A DNA stretch of 64,000 nt, taken from NCBI RefSeq assembly GCF_050948215.1, contig NC_135157.1, positions 5,580,001-5,644,000 on the forward strand. The letters are read 5' to 3'. A program made the translations under genes and the position numbers. The stretch comes from Halictus rubicundus. Lineage: Eukaryota; Arthropoda; Insecta; Hymenoptera; Halictidae. This document shows positions 12,136 to 22,690 of the stretch, piece after piece (position 1 is the stretch's first letter; every line of letters starts with the position of its first letter). Below the pieces are notes generated by a model. It did no database searches. It was not told where the DNA came from and saw only the letters and a list, made by a program, of their open reading frames with translations.

Positions 12136-12243
12136 AGTACACAACTTTTTCTTCGTGCATTGCATTTTTAATGTTGCGGTAATGAAATAGCAAAAGGTGA
12201 TGAAAATGCTCATTTTGATTTTGCATGTTTGATGCGATGACAA

Positions 12244-13608
12244 AAAATGCTGGAAAGGTTAGGAAGCACTATAAATCAGCATCAAAATATGCAATGATTT
12301 TGGAACTATTTAATAGATCTTAAACGTTTACGATTCATAGATGAGAATGTCTTAAAGAGTTAATTAATAGAAAGTGCAATTTTGGTTTGTGAACCTACAA
12401 GCCACCCTCAGGAACATGGTCCAATCACTTTTTTAGGGATTAACTTTTAAAAGAATATTTTTAGATCCTTCTTTGATATTGTCATTGGAGAATCAGTCTA
12501 ATTACCAAGTAATTGATTAACGTAGCACGAATTTTCTTAGAATAGTTTCAGTTTGTCCAATGTCCAAAGTTCTTATTTTCATTTAATTATTAGGCTGCGG
12601 ATTTTGTAGCGCATTATTAAAGAAATGAGTTGACTGTTTGTGACGCTAAATTTATTTTTTGTTAGGTTAAAACCAGTAATTTAATAATTAATTCACAATT
12701 AATTAATTAAAAATTTAGAACTTCTATTATTAAGCACGCAACACAGTGAGCACTGTCCAAGTAGATAAGTGCTGTAATAAGTCAGACAAGCACGTTGGGT
12801 AGTAGAATAGATTATATTACTTCAAATCTTGTAATTAATGTTCAACAATTTGTTACGAATAACATAATTTAACGCATATTTCGTTTAATAGTCGGATTTT
12901 CAAATAAAAAATTAAAAATATTAATTTTTCAATAGATCTATCCGTAGCATTTGCAGAATGTATTATATTTGCATATTTCAACTCATGTTTACTGATGCAT
13001 AACAGATGTTAATGATATTTAATTAATTTAGTCTTTACCAATTAACAATTGGATTGAAAAGGTATAAAAGTTTTCATATGAAAAACAGTCAAATATTCCA
13101 ATTTTTTAATTTTCTTCCTCGTTTTTGTAATAGGTAATTCTGTGGAATTCACAATTCCTTTTTCAATTTATATTTTAATACGAGATTTTAAAAACGAAAA
13201 TGTGGTGTATAAATTAAACATTTTCATATTCCGCCATGCAGAATAATAAGTGAAAATTGTAATGTTCCCGCGAGTAAAATAATTGAAAAATTTAATATTT
13301 CCGCAAGCAAAATAATATAAGAAAAAATGTACCTTTGAAGTTCTCTTTGCAATGTGTAATTAAAAAAGTTTCCGAGTATTCCTGTAACGTATAAACACAC
13401 ATTAAAATTCAGACGACATGTCCAGTGTACAAAACTCAAAATAATCGTTGAATTTATTAAAAGTGACACCTGCCAAATGCATTAACAATTGAAATAAATA
13501 TGTAAATATTGCAATTTTCTGAGAGATCAATTCCATTTAAAATGTCTAACAACTTAATTTCACGAATTTAATATATTTTGATTAAAACGTTCTGAATATT
13601 GTGATTAG
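12244..13608. other. AT-rich noncoding stretch
   Basis: No gene was recognised. A family A left end, TAGGCTGCGGATTTTGTAGC, lies at 12591; its right end was not located. The minus frame at 13224-13469 is low-complexity and lacks recognised motifs. Confidence 0.5.
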
Positions 13609-13610
13609 TA

Positions 13611-13889
13611 GACTGTGTATTTTATGCATTTATAACAAAAGTGATTAGATGGATTACAAAACAGTAAGTGTATTTATCAGAAGAATTGAAATATATTGTT
13701 ACACTGTTTCCAAACTATGAAAACTATTCTGTATGGAAACAAACTTCTGTGTACAAATTAATTCGTTTTTACTACAATAAATACGTTGTAATTTTAAATC
13801 CAAATCTTTCATCTTTCAAATTAAAGATTCATTCATTATTTATGAGATGGAGTAAATGCACAAAATGTAATGGAAAATATATTCGACAG
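13611..13889. mobile_element. Family A element, left end clear, right end uncertain
   Basis: The left end GACTGTGTATTTTATGCATT starts at 13611 after TA (13609-13610) and continues TATAACAAAAG, close to the family consensus. A possible right end (AATGCACAAAATGTAATGG, then CGACAGTA) finishes near 13889 but is degenerate. The enclosed 74-codon plus frame at 13668-13892 has no known domain. Confidence 0.5.
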
Positions 13890-13898
13890 TAGAATGTA

Positions 13899-14185
13899 CA
13901 GTGGATCCAAAAAGTATTTAAACACTACATTTCCGAATTTCCAAAAATTGTCAATATTTAAATTGTGATACTTTCATAAGAATTAATAGTTCAATCATAA
14001 GCGTGGACTCATTTTAATGTTTGAAGCCTCTGCTTTCGCAAAGCAGTGTTCATTTTCCTCTAAAATATTTTTACTTGATATATTACGTGGGAAACTGAAG
14101 ACTTATTTTTCCCAAAAATGCTGCAAATTCAAACGTCTCAAATAAACAAATTTAGGAAGAAAAGGCTACGAATTCATTTGTACAC
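13899..14185. mobile_element. Tc1-like family D element, left part
   Basis: The end CAGTGGATCCAAAAAGTATT follows TA (13897-13898). The CAGTG start and TA target are typical of Tc1-like elements. The interior shares TTCATTTT and CTAAAATATTTTT blocks with the copy at 14779 and others with 8878-9060. No transposase is readable, and the opposite terminus was not identified. Confidence 0.65.
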
Positions 14186-14199
14186 GTAATACTTATCTT

Positions 14200-14256
14200 C
14201 TATTTGTTTGTGCAAATAATGTAAAAAATTTTTATTTTGCACAAAAAGCAGCAGTC
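14200..14256. repeat. Family A right end (partial)
   Basis: TTTTTATTTTGCACAAAAAG is followed by CAGCAGTCTGG. It closely resembles the right end at 32281-32311. The final TA is replaced by TG, so the end is slightly decayed. Confidence 0.5.
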
Positions 14257-14776
14257 TGGTAATCAGCTCTTCAATTGTTGGTACCATTAAAATCTAGAAG
14301 CATACGTAGGCCGCTGTGCCGTTTTCAGGATTAAGGTACATTTTTTTTTTTTAAGAAAACAACGTCGAATAGAAGAGAAAAATGTGTAGAATTCTTTTAT
14401 CAGAATCGATTCTCGATAAACCAGCACAGCATCGCTACCGATAGGATATGCTAGTAAAATAATGGCGAGGGAACAAGCACTCGTTCGGGAAAAGGTTGCA
14501 ATAAGATAAAACAAGACATTCCTCGTAGCAGATACAGGCGAGTACAGGATAATTGTTATCTCGATGGGAATAGCTCGCGTGTACGTTCGTTTTTAGTGGC
14601 GCAATTTCGCGAAGCGGAGCGTCCCTGATACCACACGCCGCGCCGCGCCGCCGCCATACTCCCTTGATGACCTTTACTTTTACAAATGCTCGTCTAAATT
14701 ACAACCACAATACTGCTGCCGAGGAACGAACTATTTGTTCCTTCCTTAAACAGTAAATTAATATTTCCCTATGAAC
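14257..14776. other. Noncoding stretch with a short GC-rich patch
   Basis: The interval 14560-14670 is CpG-rich, with CGCCGCGCCGCGCCGCCGCC at about 14637. The rest is AT-rich. The minus frame at 14287-14514 has no recognised domain. Confidence 0.4.
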
Positions 14777-14778
14777 TA

Positions 14779-14925
14779 CAGTGGATCCAAAAAGTATTTG
14801 AACATTGCATTTCCGGTTTGCGAAAAATCTTCGATGTTTAAACGGTGACCCTCTACTTACGCCATCCATCGTTCATTTTTGTCTAAAATATTTTTGAAGA
14901 CTGTACATAATAGTTATTCTAATAA
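14779..14925. mobile_element. Tc1-like family D element, left part
   Basis: CAGTGGATCCAAAAAGTATT starts after TA (14777-14778) and matches the 13899 copy over the first 40 or so bases. It then shares the block GCCATCCATCGTTCATTTTT with 8896. The two ends at 13899 and 14779 point the same way and are 880 bp apart. Confidence 0.65.
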
Positions 14926-16350
14926 ATATTGGAACACAATTTTCTAAGTAACAGGAAACATTATCTACTGACACATCGTACTTGAAATAACACATACAAT
15001 AATAAGAATAAATGTAATAAAACAATGTCGTGTATTGTCAAGAAGAAAAAAAAAAATCCAAGAGAATTAAATCAGAATGTTAACTGTTTCAATACAACGA
15101 AATGTATAGTACAGCAAAAATAATATTATTACCAAACGGATCAACGCAAGAAGGTAACTCTCTCGCGCATATTGAATTGCACGTTCCGACAATTTACCGT
15201 GCCTCCATTTGCAAATGTGTAACAAAAGAAAAGCAGCTTTCACGTGCAGCAAACTGTTAAGTTCGCGGGACCATTCATTTGGTTTTCACCGTGGTTATAT
15301 TGTTTCGGCATGAGGAATAATTTCCATAAAATATATTTCCGCGGACAATGGACGAGTTTTTGAACGGAAATATTTCTCCTATAGAAATACGATTCGGTTC
15401 TTACGCGTTTCAATTAAATAATCGCCGTTTCTTTGTCGACGGTATTGTTTCACTTATAAATAGTGTGGGACCCCGTGCGCTCGTTACAGAATCATTTACA
15501 GGCCGCCGACAAGCGGCCAGTGCGTTTCAAAGCAACTTGTTAAATACATACGCATATATTTGGATAATTAATTCTCTTGCGGTCGAGTGGTGTGCGCGTT
15601 CAATGTTAATTGGGATCGATGCAATCGTTTCTGTGCGCGATCATTTGGCAGACTTCATATGGTTCGTGTTCGCGTTGAAAAATTTTCCGAGGTCCTTAAA
15701 ATTGAATATTTCACATACTGGTCAATCTCTCCATTTATACATCACAATTTAATATTAATCTGTTGTATAACATATCTCACTATTACTGTTAGTAACTGCA
15801 TAGTTAACACCCTTTTCTTATTCTTGCTTTTGAATGCACCAATTTCTTTTTATTATATATATTTTACATATTTTTTAATCTACTTCCTTCAGTTCAACGT
15901 CAATCCTCTTAACGAATCTAATATTGTAGGTAATTAGTTGAACTAGCTACTAGAAAAATTAGGATTTAGATTTGGGTCCAAATGGACCCAAGTTCCTCCA
16001 TCTAAGGGTGAATCACTCAACTGCGTTTTCTTCGATGATAGTTACTATATCCAAAGAATTTGAACATAGTATGACTCCATACAAGAGTTGAATTTTTACT
16101 TTCTTGGCAATTTCTATTGTTATCGTCATCGTTCAAAGTATATCAATACCCTATATTTCTGCTTATGAAAATAAAAACAAACAAATAATTATTGTCGACA
16201 TTCATCATACCTGACACATCATGGATAAACAAAAGAAAATTGAAGAAAGCCTGAAACTTCTGTGTACATGTAACACTATTAGAAACTTTCAAATTCAACC
16301 AGCGTTACCAAAGATTTTGAAATTTCTCCGACAACGCGATCGTCCAAAAA
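14926..16350. other. Mostly AT-rich noncoding stretch
   Basis: The frame 15348-15752 plus (134 codons) overlaps another frame at 15587-15937. It has mixed hydrophobic composition and no motif I recognise. A perfect hairpin at 15972-15991 is noted separately. No gene could be supported. Confidence 0.4.
15972..15991. other. Perfect short hairpin
   Basis: TTGGGTCCA and TGGACCCAA form a 9-bp perfect inverted repeat separated by AA. No T-run typical of a bacterial terminator follows, and the function is unknown. Confidence 0.8.
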
Positions 16351-17150
16351 TTCTCAGACGGCAACTTGATCAACGTACGTTTCATAACAGACATCTCCAT
16401 CTGTTGGGGATACAATCCCGAAGCGGATTTCCTGACGAAAGCGTTCTACCTGCTCGAAGTATCGAGCTTTCAAGTATTTATGTTTGCAAACGTATCGGGA
16501 AAGGAAGGTTTCTTTGTATTATACCGGGAGAGACAGCGAAAGAGTGATCGAGGGGGAAGGGGTTGGAGTGCTCAAAGACGGAAACAATCTAGATGGGTTG
16601 ACACAATGTCAGATCTTAAACAGGCACTCGAACAGGCTCGCTGCTCCCGACAGGATCAAAAGGCTATTTCCCTCGGGATCTTGAGCTTCCGATCGGTTCC
16701 GTCGCTGTAACTGTATAAGCGCGAAGCGTGTTGCGCTTTACGCGTGACAGTGTCGCGACAAGGCGTGCTTGAAAGCAGCTCTCCGACAGGAAACAAAGGA
16801 CCCAACCCCCGAAATCTTTTCCCCAGGCTCGCTCGAAAGAACCGTTCCTCCGCGCGCCGTCTTCAACTTCGCTGCTCCGCTAATGCTCCGGATAAAAATG
16901 ATCCCACGGATTCCCGAGGATCTGACAGGAGTTATGGCCCCGTTAAAAGGATCAGCGTAATGAAAGCACCCGGTACTCGATTTCGAATCGGAAACTTTCC
17001 TAGTTGCCGATCGAAACTGTCCTGACCGACGGTAAAGTTGATAACGTCGTTCCCGAAAAATCGCGATCCGATTTCTCCGAGAAATCTCCTGGTAATGTTG
17101 TGGAATTGTTATTGTAGATAAGGAAGCTCCTTTGTTACAGGAAACGACGG
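16351..17150. other. GC-rich block with overlapping frames
   Basis: Frames 16221-16547, 16366-16710 and 16744-17025 are open on the plus strand in different phases. Their translations are arginine- and serine-rich and match nothing I know. A shift between the first two frames near 16371-16395 could be read as a frameshift or as coincidental donor- and acceptor-like text. The CpG density resembles the other GC blocks. Confidence 0.35.
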
Positions 17151-17221
17151 AAACGAACGAATTAACAGATTAATAATTGGGTAGAGTAAGGGTCAGTGAG
17201 ATTAGATTATTAATTGAGTCA

Positions 17222-17552
17222 TGCGTGGTTGGTACAAAAACGTTGTACTTCCTTGAAAGAGGTGATTCCTGAGATCATTTGAAGTAACTTTTTCTTTGCG
17301 AAATTGTTCTCCGCGGCTTTGTTGAGGAATTATTAACGAACAACACGGATCAATCAGAGTGCGGCTATAGCAGACGGACTTCGGCTCGGCCAATGGCAAC
17401 GCCGCGCTCAGCCGAACCTGCCGCCATGCTGTCGCGTCCTGATTGGTCCGTGTTTTTCGTTAATATTTTCGCAAAGGAATAAGTTAAGAAAAGTTCAAAT
17501 GACCTCAGGAATTACCAATTTCAAGTAAATGCAACATTTTTAGGACACCCTG
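17222..17552. mobile_element. Family F long-inverted-repeat element
   Basis: The left arm (17222 to about 17370) and right arm (about 17430-17552) are imperfect inverted repeats of roughly 130-150 bp. Paired blocks include GATTCCTGAGATCATTTGAA versus CAAATGACCTCAGGAATTAC, and ACGAACAACACGGATCAATC versus GATTGGTCCGTGTTTTTCGT. The right end reads GGACACCCTGTA with TA at 17553-17554. A GC-rich central segment of about 60-80 bp (GGCTCGGCCAATGGCAACGC and following) separates the arms. It is non-autonomous, and the minus frame within it (17202-17399) is a shadow. Confidence 0.75.
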
Positions 17553-18330
17553 TATAAGGCACATCGTAAAGGCTTTACACGACTAAACTTGTTCCTAATT
17601 GTTGTTCTATAAAACAGCCAACAAAAATTGTAGAATAAATTTTAAGCATTTGTTGCAAAGCGGAGGAGTCAATCTTCGTGTCGACGATAGAATCATTCGG
17701 AAAAAATTATAGTGAATTCCAATGAAGAATTAACTTGTCATTCCTAGTTGCAAATAACTTACTAAACAGCTGTGTAATTGACGTGGCCGTAAAAAATAAT
17801 ACTTAAAATGGACGATTCTTTGTTCATTTTTCTGTACTTTGGAAATAATAGTTTTCATGATTTTTGTAAATACTTGATATCCACAGTAGGGAGATGAGTA
17901 GGGTAGTATAAAAATTTTAAGTAATTTGAATAAAAATGTATGCAGTTCTGTGGGTATTGCAAAATTGGGTTACAAAATAAAGAAGGTCGCGGTGGATTTA
18001 CATTTGGCGCATTTAAGTCTTTTCTCGTCGACCAGCTAGATGTTTGCCCGAAACTTTGTTCCTCTGCAAATAAAACTCTTAGTGAAACACGCGACCGATT
18101 GAGATTACTCAAACAGGGACCATCAATGCTAATCTCGATCCGAGTCAAACAAATTGCTCACAGAGATCTCGGTGTCAGACGAATTCGTGTCAGAGCAATC
18201 TCGTAAACAGTCCTCACCAACCATTTGTACATTCTTCTGGTACCCAACGAAGTTTCAAACTTTTAACTCGGATTGGAATAAATTTCCATTAATCCCATAT
18301 GGTTCAAACATATTCTAAAACATCTTATCT
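17553..18330. other. Noncoding stretch
   Basis: Overlapping frames at 17855-18148 minus and 17940-18206 plus cover a patch of balanced composition. Neither has a recognisable domain, and they share the same DNA, so at most one could be real. The remainder is AT-rich. Confidence 0.35.
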
Positions 18331-18470
18331 TGTAGGCAGACATTTTACTTTTACTCAACTGAAATATTCTCTTAAGGCATGTACTAATTATAATACATTT
18401 TTATTTTGTAGACAACCATTCTACTTTTCCTCAACTGAAATATTTTCCCAACATATGCAGTAATTAATTA
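18331..18470. repeat. 76-bp tandem duplication, two copies
   Basis: Unit 1 starts TGTAGGCAGACATTTTACTT at 18331 and unit 2 starts TGTAGACAACCATTCTACTT at 18407, giving a 76-bp period. They share CTCAACTGAAATATT and a TACTAATTA/AGTAATTAATTA segment. The second unit is cut at its TTAATTA by the family A element that starts at 18471. Confidence 0.8.
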
Positions 18471-18688
18471 GACTACGGATTTTATGCACTTATGATAGAA
18501 ATGTGTATTTTAAGATATTAAAAATATTACGAGAATTCAAAAATATCAATACATTTCTTACAACTTCATAAAACCACTGAAAAAGGAAATAAATTCTTAT
18601 TTAGTTCCTATGTCTTACCATGAATGATTTTTATTTTGCATTTATGCATTTGTTTTTGTATTTACTTTATCTTTAGATCCGCAGTCTA
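18471..18688. mobile_element. Family A element, complete
   Basis: The left end GACTACGGATTTTATGCACT follows TA (18469-18470). The right end AGATCCGCAGTC precedes TA (18689-18690). Length is 218 bp. Near the right end, TTTTATTTTGCATTTATGCA recalls the subterminal text at 14221, 31081 and 32281. It inserted into a 76-bp tandem duplication at a TA dinucleotide. Confidence 0.8.
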
Positions 18689-18852
18689 GTAACAATAATA
18701 TACAATTATAGTGAGAATAATTTTCATATGAAAATAACAGTATATCAGGGTCTAATTACAAACAATATTATTCAATAGCTTAAGCATTAATAAAAATTAT
18801 TCTGAACTAGCAACATAGCTAAGAAATTGTTGATAATTGCATATTATAATTA

Positions 18853-19172
18853 GACTGCGGATCTTCTTGAGAAATAAAAATTGCCTACATCAATTGTGAG
18901 AAAGGGGAGCTACACAAAAATTGATTACTTCTCTTAAGAATTTTAATAAGTTGTATATGTGAGGTTGTACGATGTTTGAGACAAGAGGGCACAGTGAGCA
19001 GAGACAACAAGCTGGAGTGATTCCTTAAACTTATTGTTTAATTATATCAATTCAATTTTATCTACCTCTTCTTATTCCACCGACAGTAAATAATGTACAC
19101 CAGTAATATTAAAATCACCTACTTGTGTTTCACCTACTAATTTTTGCTATGAAAGCATAAAATCCGGCAGGG
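18853..19172. mobile_element. Family A element, probably complete
   Basis: The left end GACTGCGGATCTTCTTGAG follows TA (18851-18852). The right end TTTTTGCTATGAAAGCATAA continues AATCCGGCAGGG and precedes TA (19173-19174). At 320 bp it is longer than other copies, and the right end has small indels. The two copies 18471 and 18853 are 165 bp apart. Confidence 0.6.
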
Positions 19173-19640
19173 TAATTATAACATATCTATTACAGCATTA
19201 TGGCAACATTAGAAACGTCCTCCTCTTATATGACTTGCTATAGTTCTATGTTATAGGTATTTATATTAATATTAATTATGTTCTATTGTATATGTTATAT
19301 GTTAATTATGTTATCGTAAGTGATGTGGTCGCTAATGCCTTCACAGTTTAAACCACGTTCAAATAAACTATAAATGATTAAATAAATAGTATTAAAATCT
19401 TCTAACATTAGAATCTATATCTTATTCTAATGTATTGATTTCATTCGAGTATCATACACATTTGGCTCAGCATTTTTCGCTCAAGTTTAATGTTTCGAGC
19501 GGCAGTAAAGCAATAATAAAAACTAGAAAAATTGTTGACTCGGGACGACTGCGCCGTCCATAGGCGGTGAACGCATGGTCGAAGAATGTTTATTGGTGGG
19601 TGCATTCTTCCATTCAGTTTTTGCGCCGGTATATTCGATC
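19173..19640. other. AT-rich noncoding stretch
   Basis: Repetitive TATGTTATATGTTAATTATG-type text lies around 19230-19320. No gene was recognised. Confidence 0.45.
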
Positions 19641-20060
19641 GGCAGGCGTTACGTACACACGCATAACGACGGCTGACGTTTGCGGTGGAACTGGCGAAAT
19701 GTACGTCATACATATGTAATGCGGCGAGACGTGCAGGACATGCGAACGATCCGATGCGACGCGACGGGTGCACGTCTTCTCTGCGCGCCCTTAGCGCCCG
19801 GGACCGACAGATCGTTATGTCTGCCCTCGGTTTTTCGAGGTTGGCGCCGAACCGGCTGGACCCGGCTGAGTGCTTTTCGAGAATCGACCCGCAAAACTTA
19901 CTCGAGATACTTACTTTTGCCACAGTTACTTTTACTCTATTGGACCCTGGTCGTTCGTGATTTTTCAGAAATTAGAACGCGGGCGACTGCGAGTCGCCGA
20001 CCTCTGCTTGCCGAATTTTCGATCGTGTGCACAGCGGTTCATGCTAGCATTCGAACGCTC
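19641..20060. other. GC-rich block with frames open on both strands
   Basis: Frames are open simultaneously at 19441-19923 minus, 19680-20108 plus, 19685-19960 plus and 19706-19894 minus. All have arginine-, alanine- and serine-rich translations. This is the pattern of CpG-rich DNA poor in stop codons rather than of a gene. Confidence 0.45.
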
Positions 20061-21270
20061 GCTATTAAAGTATTCTTTAAAAAAATCAATATGTGCATCT
20101 TATTGTAAAATATTGCTGGAAAATTGAGCTAACTATCCTAATCTAGATAGACGTGGTAGCCATTTTCCGAAAGCCATTTCTGCAAACGACCTATCACGTA
20201 CCCTAGTAGCATTTATGGTTGGCATTTTGTTGGGCCTTCGTTACGGTATTGGTTGGCCAACCGTTAAAAATGTCGATACAAAAAAAAGCTACAATGTAAA
20301 TAAAAACACTGTGTGTATCAGTTGACTGAAGCTCACGTTGAATAAATATTAAATATTAACTGTTTGGACACAAATAAAAAAAATTTCTAGATTTAATAAT
20401 AAATGGAAGTTGAGGTCTGTATTAAGTTGCTATGTTAGACCAACAATAAGTTTCAGAGATGTAATTTCTTTTATAAATTATGTCTATATTAAATTGTGTA
20501 CTTTTAAATGCTTCTAATGTTTTTACTTGTTTTCAATTACATCTACTCCTTTTTGTCATAAATGCATAAAATCCGCTGTCTAATGATCACATTAAACATT
20601 TATAAAATTACGTCTTTTTAAAAAATTCAATTTGGCAAGCAAACTTTTATGCGGTCTCAAAATAAATACACAAACTATCGACTCTTTACAATTTTATACG
20701 AGCCGCTTATTTATCAAATGATTAGGTGTGCGAATAAATTAGTTTGCTCTCACTATAAATTCATTGCAACATTATTTTAAATTTCAAACTTTTCCTCCCA
20801 ATATTGGAGATTTATTAATTACTTGCGACATGCAGCAAATAAGTAGAACGCCGTGGAGATTTTTTTTTTGAGAGAAGAATGTATTTTGATTGTTTGCAGA
20901 GAATAAATAAATTCACTGACAAGTTCTCGAAGGAAGGGTTACAAGTACATTTGTACGCCAATAACTGCACAAAATAAAAAGTAAAAAAGTATTGATGGAA
21001 AAATTAGTTTTTAAACGTTCCTTTAATTTCTGTCATTCAGTGGTATTAAGCCAAATTATTGGTGATTTTAAATAGAAAAAGTGAATCTTTAATGAAATGC
21101 TTTGGCAATGAAATGTAAAAGATCGAAAGGTGGTTAATTGTTTTGGCCAATGATCAGCGCATTTATAGAAATAAATATGAAAAGTTCGTGTCAGACAACT
21201 TGAATGTTTCTTTATCCGGACACATGTCATCCTATTAGTTCGAATACAGGAGATATTCCACTGTATCACC
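20061..21270. other. AT-rich noncoding stretch with a family A right end
   Basis: A family A right end occupies about 20505-20580: TTTTTGTCATAAATGCATAA, then AATCCGCTGTC followed by TA at 20581-20582. A Tc1-like family D internal piece may lie near 20825-20990, with AAGGGTTACAAGTACATTTG recalling 14150-14185. No gene was recognised. Confidence 0.45.
20551..20580. repeat. Family A right end (partial copy)
   Basis: TTTTTGTCATAAATGCATAA, then AATCCGCTGTC, is the best match to the family right-end consensus in the window apart from one substitution. It is preceded by CTTCTAATGTTTTTAC, as at 2565 and 25568. The left end was not located. Confidence 0.65.
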
Positions 21271-21640
21271 AGACAAGAATCGAACCGTGGTCGTGTCAGC
21301 GTTCTCTCCCCGCGATGGCACGATTGTCACGGTTCCCAGCATCTTTTCTTTTCCCCTTCGTTACAGAGGCGTTGAACTTTTCCAAGGCGAGAAGTTTCGT
21401 TTAATAGAATTTCAGAACACGATCCCGCGTCGTCGCTCGCGGCCGTATGAATAATGCCGAAGAGTTCGAAACAACAGGTCCAGTTAGGTCGAAACCAAGG
21501 TTGCCAGGCGCATTATTAAGTTCCTGATTCGATGCGCGAATGAAAACTTGCTCGGGTTCCGGGAACTTTGAATTTCAAGAAGAAAAGTTTGATAATCCGC
21601 GCGAAATTGTTGACGCGAATAAAAGTTATGCCTCTTGCTA
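21271..21640. other. GC-rich block
   Basis: Unique CpG-rich sequence (for example CGATCCCGCGTCGTCGCTCG at about 21420). No frame has recognisable similarity. It is flanked by AT-rich DNA on both sides. Confidence 0.35.
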
Positions 21641-22690
21641 TTATGATATGTTATGATTCTTTTCCACTCGTCCTACGTTTCATTACTTATCTGCGGAGCA
21701 AAACCATGACGAACCGACATCAGCTTTTTATTCTTCGCTTCGGCGTTGGGATGGTACTTCGCAACCATAAAGATAGATAAGTTCTTGAATAAATATTGCT
21801 TCGCGAAGTGCCCGATAAAACTTTCCGTCTGAGGAGGGAGAAATTGAATCGAAAGATGCACTGGGAAATTTAATTTTTCATCGCTGAAACTTTCGGACTG
21901 CATACGCGCGCATAAACGAGTCAGTGTGGTACTGTGTAAGATATAAGGGGCTAATAATTGAGCGAATCACTGCGAACTTTGCCTATTTATGGATCCCGCG
22001 AATGTGTGAAACAAGATTACGAATCTTTATGAGGAATAAAAATTGTTTGCATACCTTGCAAGGAACAGAAGTTTTTTCCTTTATCAATTTTTATATGCTG
22101 AACCCAATACATTAATATTTCTCAATTCTTTTGGTCTGTTTACAGTTTTATATTGAACGTATTCATTTCTGTCATAAATTCGAAAATCCGAAATTTAGTG
22201 ATATTGTGATAATATAAAACAAATTATATTTGTTAAGTAAAATTTGTTTAGTGAAACAATTAGATAGGTAATATTATAGTAGGATTTAACTATTGCTCTT
22301 ACTATGTAGACTACAAATCTTTGTCCATTTATAATATGTATAAATTTGTATAATACACAAAAGCGTGTACATATATTCATAAATCACATAAATTCCTCTA
22401 TTTGATTTTTACTACAGGAAGTTTCGTAGCAAGAGAAAGAAATTTTTGCCTATTCTTTATAAATTACCGTTCGAGATTTAGAATGAATTAACGATTAATT
22501 CATTAAACTATTATTAACTTAAACTATTAGTAACTGATGCATTTACAGCACGAAAAAATCTCCAGAAAATGACAAACTGATACCGTGAACAGAATTTTCT
22601 TCAACTCCAGTTTCTGTAGATTTCTCTGTGAAATCGTGAATTTGCAGAATGATCTGCGGTCTAGAAATGATAGAAAAGGTAAGAACGCAT
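21641..22690. other. AT-rich noncoding stretch with family A ends
   Basis: A degenerate family A right end lies near 22160-22197 (TTTCTGTCATAAATTCGAAA). A short end TGATCTGCGGTC stops at 22661 before TA. Small frames on both strands at 21568-21903 have no identifiable domains. Confidence 0.4.

Larger units (their letters stand above)
11735..12243 (-). mobile_element. Mariner remnant with nested family B copy
   Basis: The minus strand at about 12019-12123 encodes a stretch including LPSDYHFFRSFQHSLSG, which matches the C-terminal mariner transposase region around the third catalytic aspartate (PSDYH). The N-terminal part and the HDNARP region are absent or scrambled. On the element's 3' side a mariner-like terminal repeat, CTAGGTCGTACGGAAAGT, starts at 11754 next to TA (11752-11753). 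A family B arm (11877-12005) lies between this end and the coding remnant, so it probably inserted into the mariner copy. The element is 5'-truncated and non-functional. Confidence 0.75.

Noticed and set aside
16221..16710. Frameshifted or spliced gene joining two plus frames
   Set aside because: The join text near 16371-16395 fits donor and acceptor only loosely, and neither part resembles a known protein.
17270..17285. TGAGATCATTTGAA as the bantam microRNA seed
   Set aside because: It diverges after the seed and lies inside the arm of a transposable element.
19441..20108. Overlapping frames of 160 and 142 codons
   Set aside because: They are open on both strands at once in a CpG-rich block, consistent with low stop density.
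21275..21300. Minus-strand GGTTCGATTC as a tRNA T-loop
   Set aside because: The flanking bases do not form a 5-bp T-stem.
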